In this document: positions 35,036 through 46,950 of the stretch, piece after piece | Numbering within the stretch: the first letter of the stretch is position 1 | How the letters are laid out: each line of letters opens with the position of its first letter | Assembly: GCF_030272615.1 (NCBI RefSeq) | Contig: NC_081412.1 | Location: forward strand, 543,574,335-543,638,334 | Reading direction: 5' to 3' | Length of the DNA stretch: 64,000 nucleotides | From: Cryptomeria japonica | Taxonomy: Eukaryota > Streptophyta > Pinopsida > Cupressales > Cupressaceae | Notes under the pieces: generated by a model | What the model was told of the DNA's origin: nothing | The model's database searches: none | Seen by the model: only the letters and a program-made list of their open reading frames with translations | Program-made: the position numbers and the translations under genes

Positions 35036-35260
35036 GCTTGGTTGTTCTTCTCTTCTTTTTCTACTATCTGCTATTTAGTTTCTTTGTGTTGTGTCTTTTC
35101 TGCTACTGGCTTTTTGTTTTTGGCCAGCTGTCCTTTCTGTGGTTGTTGTCTTTTGTTTTTTCTATGGACTCTGATGACTGTCTTTTGTATCTATGATGTA
35201 AAGGGTTTTAGGGACCCTTCAAAACCTATTTTCTCCTAATCAAAAACATTGATAAAATTA
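35036..35260 (+). other. Probable LINE 3' UTR
   Basis: T-rich sequence (TTTTCTACTATC, TTGTTTTTGG, TTTTGTTTTTTC) ends in GGGTTTTAGGGACCCTTC and TCCTAATCAAAAACATTG. This style is typical of plant LINE 3' ends, but no poly(A) follows. Confidence 0.45.
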
Positions 35261-37240
35261 TTTAGTGATTGCAATGTATAGGTCATCTCTATCCTATTAT
35301 TGCAACTATGTGTATTTAAAACTTGTATTGAACATTTCTATAAATTATGATTATTGGTGTATGTCCTCATTATGTTTTAGCAATTTTGTTGGAACATTTA
35401 TATCTCCATTTTTATTTATCAAGTATTATAAATTTATTATTATTAAACCCCTATACACACATAGAGCTTAAGATTATGTGCACCTTTGCTTTCTCCTTAG
35501 TTTATTATCATGAAGGTCAAAAGACCAAAATAGTGGCTTAGCATGTAGGAAATTTCATAATTAACCACCCCTTTCTCCTCTTTTCAGCTTGAAAGTATTT
35601 AATTAACCCCAAATGGACAAAGGTTTTGTATTCCTTCTCTCTCTTTTTTCAGTTTTGTATTCAGTTAAATCCTACAAGCTATACAATTTGACAAATTCTT
35701 TGTAGGCTAGTTAGATTAAATTTCCTATCTTAATACATTGTAAAATGACTTAAATTCAATGGTTGATCTTGTTTGTCAAGTAGCCATGGATAATTGTCCT
35801 TTGAATGATAAGGTGCCTCTTATTTATAAAAATCAAACAGTAGATTTTCTACATATAATTAAAAAGGTTTGAATAAAGGGAAGGTTTTAATCATTTTCCC
35901 AAGAATAGTAGTTGTTGTTTGGTTTCTAAATCACAAACGAAATAGAAAATTCAAATGGAATCCTTAGAATCAAATCTTGATATTCATTTGGTAGTTCTAA
36001 TTCTTACTCTATCTTTAGAAGTATCTTTAGAATTATTCAATATACCATTCAAATAATAGGCTATTGACATTGATCTAAGTTTTCAAAAAAAAAATATTTT
36101 ACTAATTAGACCACATCAATTTCCTTATTAAATTTTTTAATTTGTAACCCTTTTTTTGTCTAATTCATTTTGATTTTGTGTTTGACAATTCAAAAAAAGT
36201 GCAATTTCTTTTGATTGTATGCATGTTTGACAATTCATTTTATTGAGACTCTTGATAAAAATAGTAGGAAGATCCTTGAAAATGACATGTCATTTTATTA
36301 CTTCTACAAATAGTACTATAAAATGTGTTTCAAAATTTTATTGTGTTGACAAAATCAACATTTAACTAGCTAAATCATCATGCATTAGAACCTTTCATGC
36401 AATGCAAATTTGAAGTGTAAGAACTTTTCAAGCCAAAATGTGAGCATGATTATCACCTTTCAACCTCCAAAATTGAGCACTCAACTTTTTCCATATCTTC
36501 TCTTGGAACTTATATTTTCATTTTTGGTTCAATCCAGGATTTAAGGACACTGTTTGAAGGAGATTGAAATAAACTTTTTTTTGTGGGAAATATTTAACAA
36601 ACTAATATTTCGACAACCGTAATCAATCCTTAAAAGAATTATAATGTAGTGGAATGCAAATCTTCATAAATAAGTCTATAGGGATTTGTAACATTACAAA
36701 TATAATAGACCCTTTAGAAAATTTATTTAAACAAAATATTCTTAATGCCTTTCTAAGTAGTCCAATCCAAAGTGTTAAAATATTGGATGTGCAAAGAAAA
36801 CTCTAGAGAATGACCTTGATATTGAACCATTCCTCCAAGTAGATGAAGATCCACAACTCAAAAAATGCTACAAAGAACAAATGTAGTTCAATAATTTACA
36901 ATCTTGTTTCCAAGACTTGCATATTGAAGATAAAGGAAATGAAGCTTTAATGCTAAATAAAGGAGAAAAAATAATTTTACCTAAAAATATAAAAAATTCC
37001 ATATCCATTCAATAGTTTCAATAATAATGTGATTAAAAAAGAGACTTTTTTATAGATTTTCTTATGTAACAACTCTAACCCATCATTATCTTTTGGTTGA
37101 ATACAATGCAACAATGAAGTGGAAATATAGACAAGATTATCCTTCCAATTTGACCATTAAATGTGGTATATGTATATGTATATGTATATATATGTACGAT
37201 AAATGTTTTCATATTTTATCTAGTTTCACTCTTTAGGAAT
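35261..37240. other. AT-rich intergenic stretch
   Basis: Two kilobases of AT-rich sequence hold only short, unconvincing reading frames. A GTATATGTATAT microsatellite lies at about 37160-37195. I see no element ends or domains. Confidence 0.5.
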
Positions 37241-37681
37241 TGTAGTGTCATAAAATTGTGACACTAGAAATTTTAACCATATTCGAAGTCCTCACCTCAA
37301 AGATGACACCCTCCTTCTTGGCTAAGACCCTTCTCTGCTTGGACCCCTCCTTGCTATGGCCTTGTCGTTGCTTCCAAACCTTGTCTAGGCCCTGAAATAG
37401 GGCAAGACGGGGATGTCGCTCCCCTTTCCCCACCTCTTAGGGTGGCCCTATGTTGGGTTTGCCTAGTTTCCTATACACAATCTGACTTCAAGGTTTGTAA
37501 TTCTTCTTTGTTGGCCTTTGGTGATTGAAAATTAATCCTTGAGGCATGCATAAAAGGAGATTCAATTCCCTAATTTGAGAGGAGGATGATAGGGGATATT
37601 ATACAAGAATTCAAGGAGAAGGTCTTCATTATCGTCATCAAGCATTCAAGTCTTCAAGCATCCATCAAGTCTTCTTCTTCA
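37241..37681 (+). repeat. Gypsy LTR G, left part
   Basis: Begins TGTAGTGTCATAAAATTGTG, the start also seen in inverse orientation at 63688 and, more distantly, in element C (TGTAGCATCCTAAAATTGTG). A TATA-like CATAAAAGG lies at 37549-37557. No polypurine tract precedes it, so it is a 5' or solo LTR. It is split by element A at CTTCA and resumes at 62359. Confidence 0.75.
37677..37681 (+). repeat. Target site duplication of element A, left copy
   Basis: CTTCA here and at 62359-62363 are identical and border an element of 24.7 kb including its nested guests. The G' LTR preserves the uninterrupted version of this site (near 63250). Confidence 0.9.
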
Positions 37682-40254
37682 TGTTGGCATTGTGTTATTG
37701 ATGTCAACCGGTATAGGTTGGCTACTGGTATAAGAGATGTATGTCCAGTACTGTCATTGATGCATACTGGATGTGATGTCTTTGATATCACCTAGCTTAG
37801 AAGACCACTGGTAAGGGAGAGAATTTCATTCAATACAATGACCATTGGAGTCACCGGTACAGACGTTAGTGTGTGACTTGTGTTGAAGATATGGACAGGA
37901 TCCCGATATGATATAACAACTGGTAAATGAAGACATCTACAAGGGTACAAGATGTTGGTTGGTTGATTATGATAAAGAGGCAATATTATCTAAATCACAT
38001 CAACATAGGAGGAGAAGCATGTACAGGTCACCGGTATGTTGTGTGGATGCAAAATAACAGGACTCCCATTGGATAAAGATGCAGTCACCAAGTGAAGAGA
38101 TGACTGATAGTCAGTGTGCCCCAACCAGATCACATGTGCTTGTTTGAAGATATGTTGCTAAAACAGGGAAGCCACATTGTTACATTACAAGATGTAGATG
38201 ACAAGGATCCATTCCCACCGGTAAGTGGAGCTTATCACCTATTATGAAAAGTATGCATCTTAATTCTGTGAGATAAGACAAAAGTAGAAGGCAGGTGTTT
38301 GAAGGCTCACACCAGATCTACCGGTGAATCACAAAGATGCCTCAAGTGCATTAAATTAAGGATATACACTAGCTTGATAGAGAGAGCATGATGAGTTGCT
38401 GGGACAGATGAAGAGTGATGGCTTTGTCACCTTGACAAATCGGTTGAGATATTGTCTGGGCTAATGATGAAGAAGGTGAGGCTGAGCAGCTGCAGATAGA
38501 AAGAGTGTGCTACCGGTATGGAGATGCCTCAGATGGAAATAGTTGAAGGTTGATGACATGGTATCATCAAGGGGTTTACCAGTATGTCCACCGGTAATGT
38601 GGACAAAGTGCAGATGCAGAAGACTACCATCTGATGAAGATGTGCATAAGGTAGGTTAGCAAGAGTGTTGACCAGTTGAGTGTTCCACTGGAAGAGAAGC
38701 AGAGTGCAAGGTGATGGCAGGCTAGTTAGGGTATAACTGATAGGGTTAGTAAGCCAGTAGATGAACCTAGTAATGGAGTTAGTTGGTGATCCTATCCAAA
38801 CCAACATAGATGACCTAGAAAAGGTGGATGCCAACATAGTGGCCATGTGGAGGTGAAGTGGCATGCATGCACGAGTTGGCATGTTAAGTCGGTGAAGTGC
38901 CGAGTGACGAGGTAGGTGGTGATAGGTCAACATCTATGTCGACTGCATGATTAGGTGAAGAACAAAGATCCATCATAGATTGGTTGACCAGATCAAGGTA
39001 GGTGAAGGGAACAGTGAAACCATTCTTGGTGATCAACCAAGAAATCCACTGATAGGTTAAAAGCAGATTGCTAAAAATAGAAGGCATGATCAATAAGGCA
39101 CAACAATGAAAGGATTGATTGATATGTTATGGTTCATCAATCTAGGCATACAGATTAGATGAGATCTGATTGGATTTGGTTTTCCTCAAGGTTGATGAGG
39201 TAACCCTAATCGCCTGAAATTTGAATTGGCTTTGGGCAGGAAAACTAGGTTATAAATATGCTAGCCAAAATCGATGAAGGTTATCGCTCGATGAGAGGGT
39301 ATTGCCACTGAAGAAGAGAGTGTTGGTACATGAGAGAAGAGATTAGTCAAGTGCTCAATGAGTATTAGAGGAGGGACTGAGGGTAAGAGAGAATCGGCTT
39401 GAAGTATTCAACCGACAACAGAGAAACAACCAGTAATCAGCCATTGAGTCAAACAAAGGAGTGAATTGGTAGTGACCATATTAGTAGAGAAGAGTTGCAA
39501 AATATTGCAGAGAAGGGAAGCATAGAATCGATAGAGTGTAGTGCCGGTAGAGATTAGCAGTGTAGCAGAGAGAACTGATAGATAGCAGAACCAGCAAAGA
39601 GAAGTACAGACAGAGAGAGAACTAGAAAAGAGGAAGAAGAGATTAAACTGGTGAAAGTGCAACAGAGTATAAGTTGCATTAGGAGATTGTGTTGCAGCTG
39701 AGAGGTGAGCAGAGAACCAGCAGTGAATTGGTGAGAAGAGAACCAGTAAAGGGATTGCAGAAGAGTTATAAATTTCATTTGTAACAAGGGTAATAACTTG
39801 TAAATGATTATGTTTATTGAAGATCACTGAGTTGGAGCTCGGTGGAAGGGTTGTAGCTCCTTGGATTGGTTCCCTAAATCAGGGGTTGTGGCTCCTTGGG
39901 TTGGTGCCCTAGATTAGGGGTTGTAGCTCCTTGGGTTGGTGACCTAAATTAGGGGTTGGTACTCCTTGGGTTGGTTCCCTAAACATTGTAATAAGAGTTT
40001 CATTATGAGGTTGGATTGGAGCAGTAGACTCCAACAACATTTCTCACTGAGGTTTTTCCCAGCTTGGGTTTATCTCGTATATGCTAGTATTATGTGATGT
40101 CCCCTTGTATGTGATTGCATTGAGTAATCTCTCCTTACCATACCGGTAGGTTATCTTGGCTTTGGTATGTTAACCAGTACACATAGGATTTTAAGGGAGA
40201 AGAACTTGAGTATCACGGATTCACCCCCCTCTTAGTGAAACATTGTGTGTATCA
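37682..40254 (+). repeat. Element A 5' LTR
   Basis: Starts TGTTGGCATTGTGTTATTGA and ends GTGTGTATCA. A TATAAATAT lies at 39251-39259. Near the end, from 39830, a unit GGGGTTGTAGCTCCTTGG-like of about 45 bp is repeated four times (39845, 39895, 39915 and 39950 areas). It matches 51930-53675 plus 61503-62358. Confidence 0.9.
39251..39259 (+). promoter_or_regulatory. Probable TATA box in element A LTR
   Basis: GGTTATAAATATGC is conserved in the right LTR (53543-53551) and, inverted, in both LTRs of element B (near 41889 and 47800). Conservation across four LTRs supports a promoter role. Confidence 0.6.
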
Positions 40255-40256
40255 AT

Positions 40257-40268
40257 TGGTATCTGAGC
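40257..40268 (+). other. Element A primer binding site
   Basis: TGGTATCTGAGC starts two bases after the LTR. It differs from the Copia-2 site by one base (A to T at position 7 or 8), so it is a decayed tRNA-Met site. Confidence 0.8.
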
Positions 40269-40325
40269 TTAGGTTCCAGCTAATAAGCTTTCTCCAGCTT
40301 GGATAGACTCTAGCTTAAGGACACA

Positions 40326-41151
40326 ATGGTCTATTTAGTGTCAATCCCATCTCCAGTGTTTAATGGGTCCAACTTATTCCATTTGGAGTTGGAGAAAGGA
40401 AGTTCACCTATCCTCTCCAATGTATGATGTCTGGATATCTATTGTAAATGGTTGCCCTAGTAAAGTTAGTTCTCCCACTGATTATGATGTAGAAAGAAGA
40501 AACTAGTGCAATGATGCAACAATGAAGGCTATATTCTTTGGGTTATCAGATGATGTCTCCTCATAGGTGGACAACTGCAGATCAACAAAGAGTTTATGGG
40601 ATATATTGAAGAAGCTCTATGGAAATGAGAGTACTACTGTAGAACTGGTTTGTGAAGAAAGGATGAGAAATGAATCTCATGTATCTGAAGATGATGAAGG
40701 AAGATCTTCTAGCAGCCACAATGATGATGATGAAGGAACCCACCTCTTCATGGCTCAAGAATTATAAGATGAGAGGCACACATCTGAGACTAATCATGCA
40801 GATCACTCCTATCGACAAGATGTGTTTGGAAGTGATAGTGAAGGTGAAGAAGAAGAAGAAGAAGTAGTTCTAGAATGAGAACTTGTAACTGCACTTGAGG
40901 AGCTCAGTAGAGTAAGAAATGGATACAAGTTATTCAAGAATATTGCAGTTGTGCACAAGAACTGGTTGATCAAATGCCTTGAAGAATCTGAGAAATGCAT
41001 CTCACAGTTGAAGACTCAACAAGAAGACACCAAGGAGTGTCGGTGTAAAGATCTATAATCTGAGCTAGAAGGAAAAGATAAAGAATATCACCAGCTAGTT
41101 GGAGAAATGTAGATTCTCTGAAATGATCTTGAGAAATGTCAATATGAGCTC
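40326..41151 (+). pseudogene. Element A gag, N-terminal part
   Basis: ATG 40326 opens MVYLVSIPSPVFNGSN, matching the copia-gag opening. After a frame change near 40400 it reads VWISIVNGCPSKVSSPTDYD, a stop and KSLWDILKKLYGNESTTVEL, a copia capsid motif. Next come an acidic segment (FGSDSEGEEEEEE) and a coiled-coil-like stretch ending DLEKCQYEL. Element B then interrupts it at AGCTC. The C-terminal part resumes at 49487. Confidence 0.8.
41147..41151 (+). repeat. Target site duplication of element B, left copy
   Basis: AGCTC here and ATCTC at 49482-49486 differ by one base. Excising B restores the reading EKCQYEL-KVRIRFDG in element A's gag. Confidence 0.75.
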
Positions 41152-43570
41152 TGTTAGACACAATGTACCACTGAGAGGGGGGTGAATCAGTGGTTCTCAA
41201 ACTTTTACCTTCAACTATCCTATGTGAGTATACCAATTACCTTACTAAATCCAAGATAACCTACCGGTATGCTAAGGAAAGATTACTCAATGTACTCACA
41301 CATAAAGGAGACATCACATAACACCATCATGTATGAGGAAAACCCAAGATAGGAAAAATCTCGGTGAGAAATGATGCTAGAGTTTACTGCTCCAAGCCAG
41401 CCTCACAATGAAACTCTTATTACAATGTTTAGGGCACCAACCCAAGGAGCACCAACCCCTAATTTCGAGCACCAACCCAAGGAGCACCAACCCTTGACTT
41501 TAGGGCACTAACCCAAGGGGCACCAATCCTTGCACCAAGGTAAAACTCAGTGAATACAAAATCATATTTTGATACCAAAGTTATCTTCTTGTTACAAAAG
41601 AACTTTGTAACTCTCGAGTATGTCTCTCAACCGGTTCTCCTCTCTATAGATCTCTATTGTTTCTCTATGCACCTTTTCTCTATTGCACCTTGCTCTCTAC
41701 TGCACTATTTTTGGTTCACCCTCTTCTCTTTCTCTGTTGGTTATTCTCTCTGTCGGTTCTCTCTTCTCTCAGCAAATTTGCTAGTCTACACCAGTACTAT
41801 CTTATGTCGGTTCTCTGCTTGCCTTCTTTCACTCTTTTAGTAGTAATACTCTTTCATCTAGCGACAACCTACAACTATTTTGGCTTTCATATTTATAAAT
41901 TGGTTTTCCCGCCAAAAGCCAATTCAAATTTTGGGGGGTTAAGGTTTCCTCATTGACCTTGAGGGAAACCAAATCCAATCATATCTCATGAGATCTGATC
42001 ACCTTGATTGATGAATGGTAACTCATTAGTCAATCCTTCCATTGTCATGCCTTCTTGATCATGCCTTCTATTTTTAGCAATCTTCTTTTAACCTATTGGC
42101 GATATCTTGGTCGATCACCAAGAATGGATTTGTGGTTTCCTTCACCTGCCTCGATCTTCTCAATCAGTCTGAGATGGATCTTGATTGTCCTCCTCACCTC
42201 GAGCCACAAACCTCTATTGTACCTCTCATGAATCTCGTAGTCAACATAAATGTCGACCTGTCACCATCTACCTAACTGCTTGATACTTCACCGATTCAAC
42301 ATACCAGGATGTGCATGCATGCCACTTCACCTCCACGTGGCCTCTGTGTTGATATCCACCTTTGTTGGATCATCTGTGTTGGTATCAATAGGATCGCTAA
42401 CCAAGTCCATTATTGGGTTCATCTACCGTCTTCCTAACCCTGTCGGTTAAACCCTTAATTAGTCTATCATCAACCTTGCACCTCTCTTCTCTTCCGGTGG
42501 ATCACACAACCAGTTAACACACTTGCTAACCTACCTTATGCACATATTCATTAGATGGGAGTCTTCTGCATCTGTAGTTTGATATATTACTAGTGGACTT
42601 ACATATCGGTAATCACCTTGATGACACCATGTCATCAACCTTTAACTATTTCCATTTTCATTCTAGCAATGTCCTCTATCTGCAAATACTTAGCCTTTCC
42701 TTCTTCTTCATCAACCTGAACCATATCTCAACTAGTTTGTCAAGGTGACAAACCCATCACACTTTATTTGTCTTGACAACTCATCATATCTTCTTTGTCG
42801 GTCTAGTGCATAACCTTGATTTCATGGACTTGAGGAATCCGAGTGTTTCACCTATTGATCTGGTGTGAGCCTTCAAACACTTGCCTTTAGCTCTTCTATC
42901 TTATATCATTGAACTATGATGCATACTGTGCATAATAGGAGATAAGCTCCACTTACCGGTGGTACTAGATTCTTGTCATGTGCATCCTACAATGCTCTCA
43001 TGTGGCTTCTCTATTTGTGCATCATATCTTCAAACAAGCACATGTGATTCGGTGTGAGGCACACTCATTGTCAATCATCTCTTCAAATGGTGACTATATC
43101 TTTATCTAGTGGGAGTCCTATTGTTTAGCATCCACACAACATACAGGTGATCTGTACATCCTTTTCCTCTTGTGTTGATGTAATTTAGGTAACATTCCAC
43201 CTCTTCATCACAATGAACATCAAAGCATCTTGCTCACCCTGCTTGTACACCAATCATAAGCTTTCTAGTTGGCAACAACTAACTATCAACACATTACTTA
43301 TCAGTTGACACCCTTTCCTTATCAGTGATGGACTATACAAGTAACCTATTCATCTCTTCAGCACAAATCAAACACTGACTTGTATACCAGTGACTCCAAA
43401 GGTCATTGTACTAAATAAAATTCTCTTTCTTACCTTACCGGTGCTCTACATTACAAGGTGATATCAAAGACATGACATCCTGTACACATCCATGAAAGTG
43501 CAACACATACATCTCTTATACCGGTAGCCATCCTATACCTGTTGACATCAATGACAACACAATGCCAAAA
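41152..43570 (-). repeat. Element B 3' LTR
   Basis: In element orientation it starts near TTTTGGCATTGTG (43570; the canonical TGTTGG has changed) and ends GTGTCTAACA (41152). It matches A's LTRs and B's right LTR, being about 100 bp shorter. Confidence 0.85.
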
Positions 43571-43740
43571 ATCTCCCCCTTGGGCATTGATGTCAACTCA
43601 TGTAGTATTCGACATACTACATAATCTCTCCCCCTTTGTGTGATCGAACTCTCCCACTTTGTATAATCCACGGATTCACACATGTAGTATGCGGTATACT
43701 ACAATATATTTCTCCCCCTTTGATAACAATGGCAAAGGGC
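43571..43740 (-). other. Element B 3' end: polypurine tracts and hairpins
   Basis: In plus coordinates ATCTCCCCCTTGG (the polypurine tract, inverted) is followed by TGTAGTATTCGACATACTACA (43600-43620), CTCCCCCTTTG (43626-43636), TGTAGTATGCGGTATACTACA (43682-43702) and TCTCCCCCTTTG (43710-43721). This is the same alternation of hairpin and purine tract as in element A at 51796-51929. Confidence 0.75.
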
Positions 43741-44995
43741 ACTGTCAGGGTTTCACTCCTCCTTGTATCTACCAGGCACTGATAGAAATTTTTCTCCCCT
43801 TTTTCTTTACTAGATGTATCTCCTCCTTTAACCTTCATACTTTGTTACATCTTCTCAAGTCACTACTCTTAAGATGGAGGAATCAACCATCAACTAACAC
43901 CAATTGAGCATGCAAATCTGATACTAATTGTTAAAGCACTCAATTTTAGGAGGATGTGTCAGTGAATACTACATATTTGTTGGTCAAACTGCATCACCTC
44001 TTGTTTGATCCCAAATTTTTTTAGAATCAAGTGTGATTGTACTATGAATACAACCAATCAAATGAAAAGTAGATACCCGTAGTCATGAAATTCTCCTGGG
44101 TATTCCTACAGCAATTTCCATCATCTGCAATTTAGGCAATCAACTCCATCACAAGTTCAAGTGTGTTAGATCTGCTTCATAAGCACTTGAACTCCCAATG
44201 AGTCATACATTTCAGGTCCTCAATGCCTGTCAGTTCCAATACCGGGGCTCCAATCATCTCCATATACCAATTGAGTTGTGCAAATATGATCATCTAATGA
44301 TCTTTCAGCTCCCTTATATCCACCACAACCTATGACATGATCCTGGATGTACACAATGCCATACAATATCATCATCATGCCATAAATCAAACCAGTTAGC
44401 CCAAACACATCATGAACAACAACTGGAACAATATATGTCATATAGATCTTCATCAACACCACTTGAGACATTAACTGGTCATTCCATTCTACCAGAGCTA
44501 CTGTAATGATCTCTAGCCTCATTGTCTGCAACTACTTGTTAGCATTCATACCGATAACATCCTGCACATACTAGTTTCCTGTACCAGTCTATTATCACTA
44601 CCACAACATTTTCTTACAATTCGTGGCATTTTGTGTCACTTTGCATCTGATTTCAATTGATAATCTCCATCCATTGACATAGTAGTAATGATCCATCTTT
44701 CATCTGTAGATGTGTAGCCAAGGCTGCCACTACACACACATATCATCTCATTTTCTTCCTTCATACTAGTGGCAACTTGTTCTTCCATGTGTCCTTCTTC
44801 ACTAAGGGGGTGAATGATAAGTTCAATGTATTACTCCCCCTAAGGTACCGCATCTCCTTTAAGCATTTGGAGATATTACTTGTGCGTTGAATTCACAATG
44901 CCAATCCATGGTTGCATCTTCTTACTTCTTCTTTCATGCCTTCTTGGCCTCATTCTTCTTCCCATTTTCAGTCTTGGGAGTAGGTTTTACCTTCT
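43741..44995 (-). other. Element B 3' untranslated region
   Basis: No protein domain is visible. The sequence is the inverted homologue of element A 50640-51790, including the tract that reads TTAGGGGGAGTAATAC-like in element orientation (near 44840). Confidence 0.6.
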
Positions 44996-46880
44996 TCTAC
45001 AGATTGGTCCTTTCTCTACCAGATTTTCCCACATGAACAGGAGTAGTTCTATAGTAGCACACAACATCCATCCCAACCTCATGATTTGGGAACTTTCTCA
45101 CATACCGGTTTGACCATCTTCTTCTCATCATGTTGTTGCGACGGGCAACTGAAACCAGTGGGCCTCTTGATCTTGCAGGGACATTTCTTCTTTGGTTCCA
45201 TGCAGGTCTTTCACTTCCATATGCTTTGTATCCATTTCTATATTGAGCATAGTTTCTATACCAGCTTCCATGTGATTGCAAGTCCTTCTTGCATTCAAAC
45301 TCTCTACGCCCAAATCCATTGTTGTTATAGCAAACACTATATGTATAACTGGGAGAGGAATTATGCATGTTACTTCTGGATACATTTTTCTCATATGCAT
45401 GATATCTATGAGATCTTATATTATTCCTTCTATATCCCTTTCTACATTCTTCTTCTTTAAGGCCATGACCATTACATGCAAAGAAATAACCAGAGAAGGA
45501 AGGTTTATAACTTACAAACTTGTTCTCTCATGCATGGGGAGATCTTACCGGTTTAGAATCTCCAATTCTTCTTGTTCGGGGATGGATCTAAGGTTGTCCA
45601 TGCTTTGAAACTCATCCCTTTGTTATCTTCTTTTCCCACACTTTCTTTTTCCTATGGGCGGTAGCATTTCCTTGTCCTCTACTAGTAGGAGGTCTTCTTT
45701 GTTGTCTTCTCATGTTCTTGCTTCTGTTGAATATTTCTTCTCCCATCTTCCCTTTTCTTTTGGGATCTACATTGTACCTTCTTCTTGCAAAACTGGTCTT
45801 CATTCTTGTCTACAACTCTTCACCAGTTGTGGTTAGATCAACCTTCTTCTGAGGAGAAATTCTAACTGTGAAGGTCTATCTCTTGTTATCTCCATTTGAG
45901 GAGACAAACAAAATGTCATTGTGGGGAACATTCTTGTTTGGAGAAGTTACCGACACCACTTCCTAATCCTTCAGTGTCCTTGGCATGCATTTGCTTCTTC
46001 AACATTTTGTTCAAGGAATCACTGCTTCCATCAAATAGGATTCTTACCTTGAGCTCATCCTGACACTTCTCAAGGTCATATCTAAGAATCTCCCTTTTTC
46101 CAACCAACTGGAGAATTATTTATCTTTTGAGTCTAGCTTAGAAGCTATATCAGTGCACCAACACTCCTTCATTCCTTCTTGTTGAGTCTTCAACTATGAG
46201 ATACACTTCTTAGATTCTTTAAGGCATTTGATCAACCAGATCTTCTCCACAATAGAAACATTCTTGAATAACTTGTACTCATTCCTCACTCTATTGAGTT
46301 CTTCAAGTGCATTTACAAGCTCTCCTTCAAGATCAACATCTTCTTCCTCTTCTTCTTCACCTTCACTATCACTACCAAACACATCTTGTTGTTAGGAGTG
46401 ATCTGCATGATTAGTCTTAGATGTGTTCCTTTCATCTTTTGATTCTTGAGCCATGAAGAGGTGGGTTCCTTCATCATCATTATTGTGGCTGCTAGCAGAT
46501 CTGCCTTCATCACTTGCAGATACATGAGATGTATTTCTCATTCTATCATCACAAGCTGGTTTTGCAGTAGTAGGCTCATTTCCATAGAGCTTCTTCAGTC
46601 TATCCCATAAGATTTTTCTCCATCTCCATCTATCCACCTATGGGGAGATATCATCTGATAACCCACAGAGTAGAGCCTTCATTTCTACATCATTACATTG
46701 GTTTCTTCTTTCTACATCAGAATCAGTGGGAGGACTAATTTTACTAGGGTGGGAATTTACAATAGACATCCACACACCAAACCCTAGGGAGGACAAGTAG
46801 ACTTCCATTCTGCAACTCCAAATGGAATAGTTTGAACCATCAAATATGGGAGCAGAAATTGACACTAAAGAGAACATTGC
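44996..46880 (-). pseudogene. Element B gag
   Basis: Near 46870 the frame reads MFSLVSISAPIFDGSNYSIW, the copia gag opening, then MEVYLSSLGFGVWMSIVNS and MKALLCGLSDDIS. KILWDRLKKLYGNEPTTAKP, DVFGSDSEGEEEEEEDVDLE and DSLNKMLKKQMHAKDTEGLG follow. The basic segment NMRRQQRRPPTSRGQGNAT precedes zinc-knuckle remnants: CYNNNGFGRREFEC has lost the second Cys and the His. WNQRRNVPARSRGPL and FPNHEVGMDVVCYY end it. There are about ten stops and several shifts. Nothing after it resembles protease or pol. Confidence 0.82.
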
Positions 46881-46937
46881 ATCCTTGAGCCAGAATCTAC
46901 CCAAGTTAGAAAAGGCTTATCAACTAGGAACCTAGGG

Positions 46938-46950
46938 CTTTTATACCAAT
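46938..46950 (-). other. Element B primer binding site, decayed
   Basis: In element orientation the LTR end CTAACA is followed by ATTGGTATAAAAGCCC, close to the copia site TGGTATCAGAGCC with two changes. Confidence 0.75.

Larger units (their letters stand above)
30181..35260 (+). mobile_element. L1-like LINE, 5' part displaced off-window by the gypsy insertion
   Basis: Directly after the gypsy LTR a LINE ORF2 begins mid-protein (DGSKIGKDNEIRNEARNFF), the segment that leads into RT. It continues through RT, a zf-RVT-like region, RNase H and an additional open frame, and ends in a T-rich 3' UTR-like stretch near 35,240. The endonuclease and ORF1 should lie left of the gypsy 5' LTR. I see no clear poly(A) tail or target duplication, so the 3' edge is approximate. 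Confidence 0.75.

Noticed and set aside
35042-35239. Small hydrophobic protein after the LINE
   Set aside because: The stretch is T-rich 3' UTR-like sequence, so hydrophobic residues are expected from composition.
30181-35260. Host gene with RNase H and zinc-finger domains
   Set aside because: The order RT, zf-RVT, RNase H in one orientation with many stops is a LINE ORF2, not a cellular gene.
37248-37433. Minus-strand basic peptide in LTR G
   Set aside because: It lies in an LTR shared with G' and shows no conservation of reading frame there.
41657-41956. Membrane protein genes suggested by Leu/Phe/Ser-rich frames in A and B LTRs
   Set aside because: They come from CT-rich stretches (CTCTTCTCTTTCTC) of LTRs and appear on whichever strand is CT-rich, not from conserved protein.
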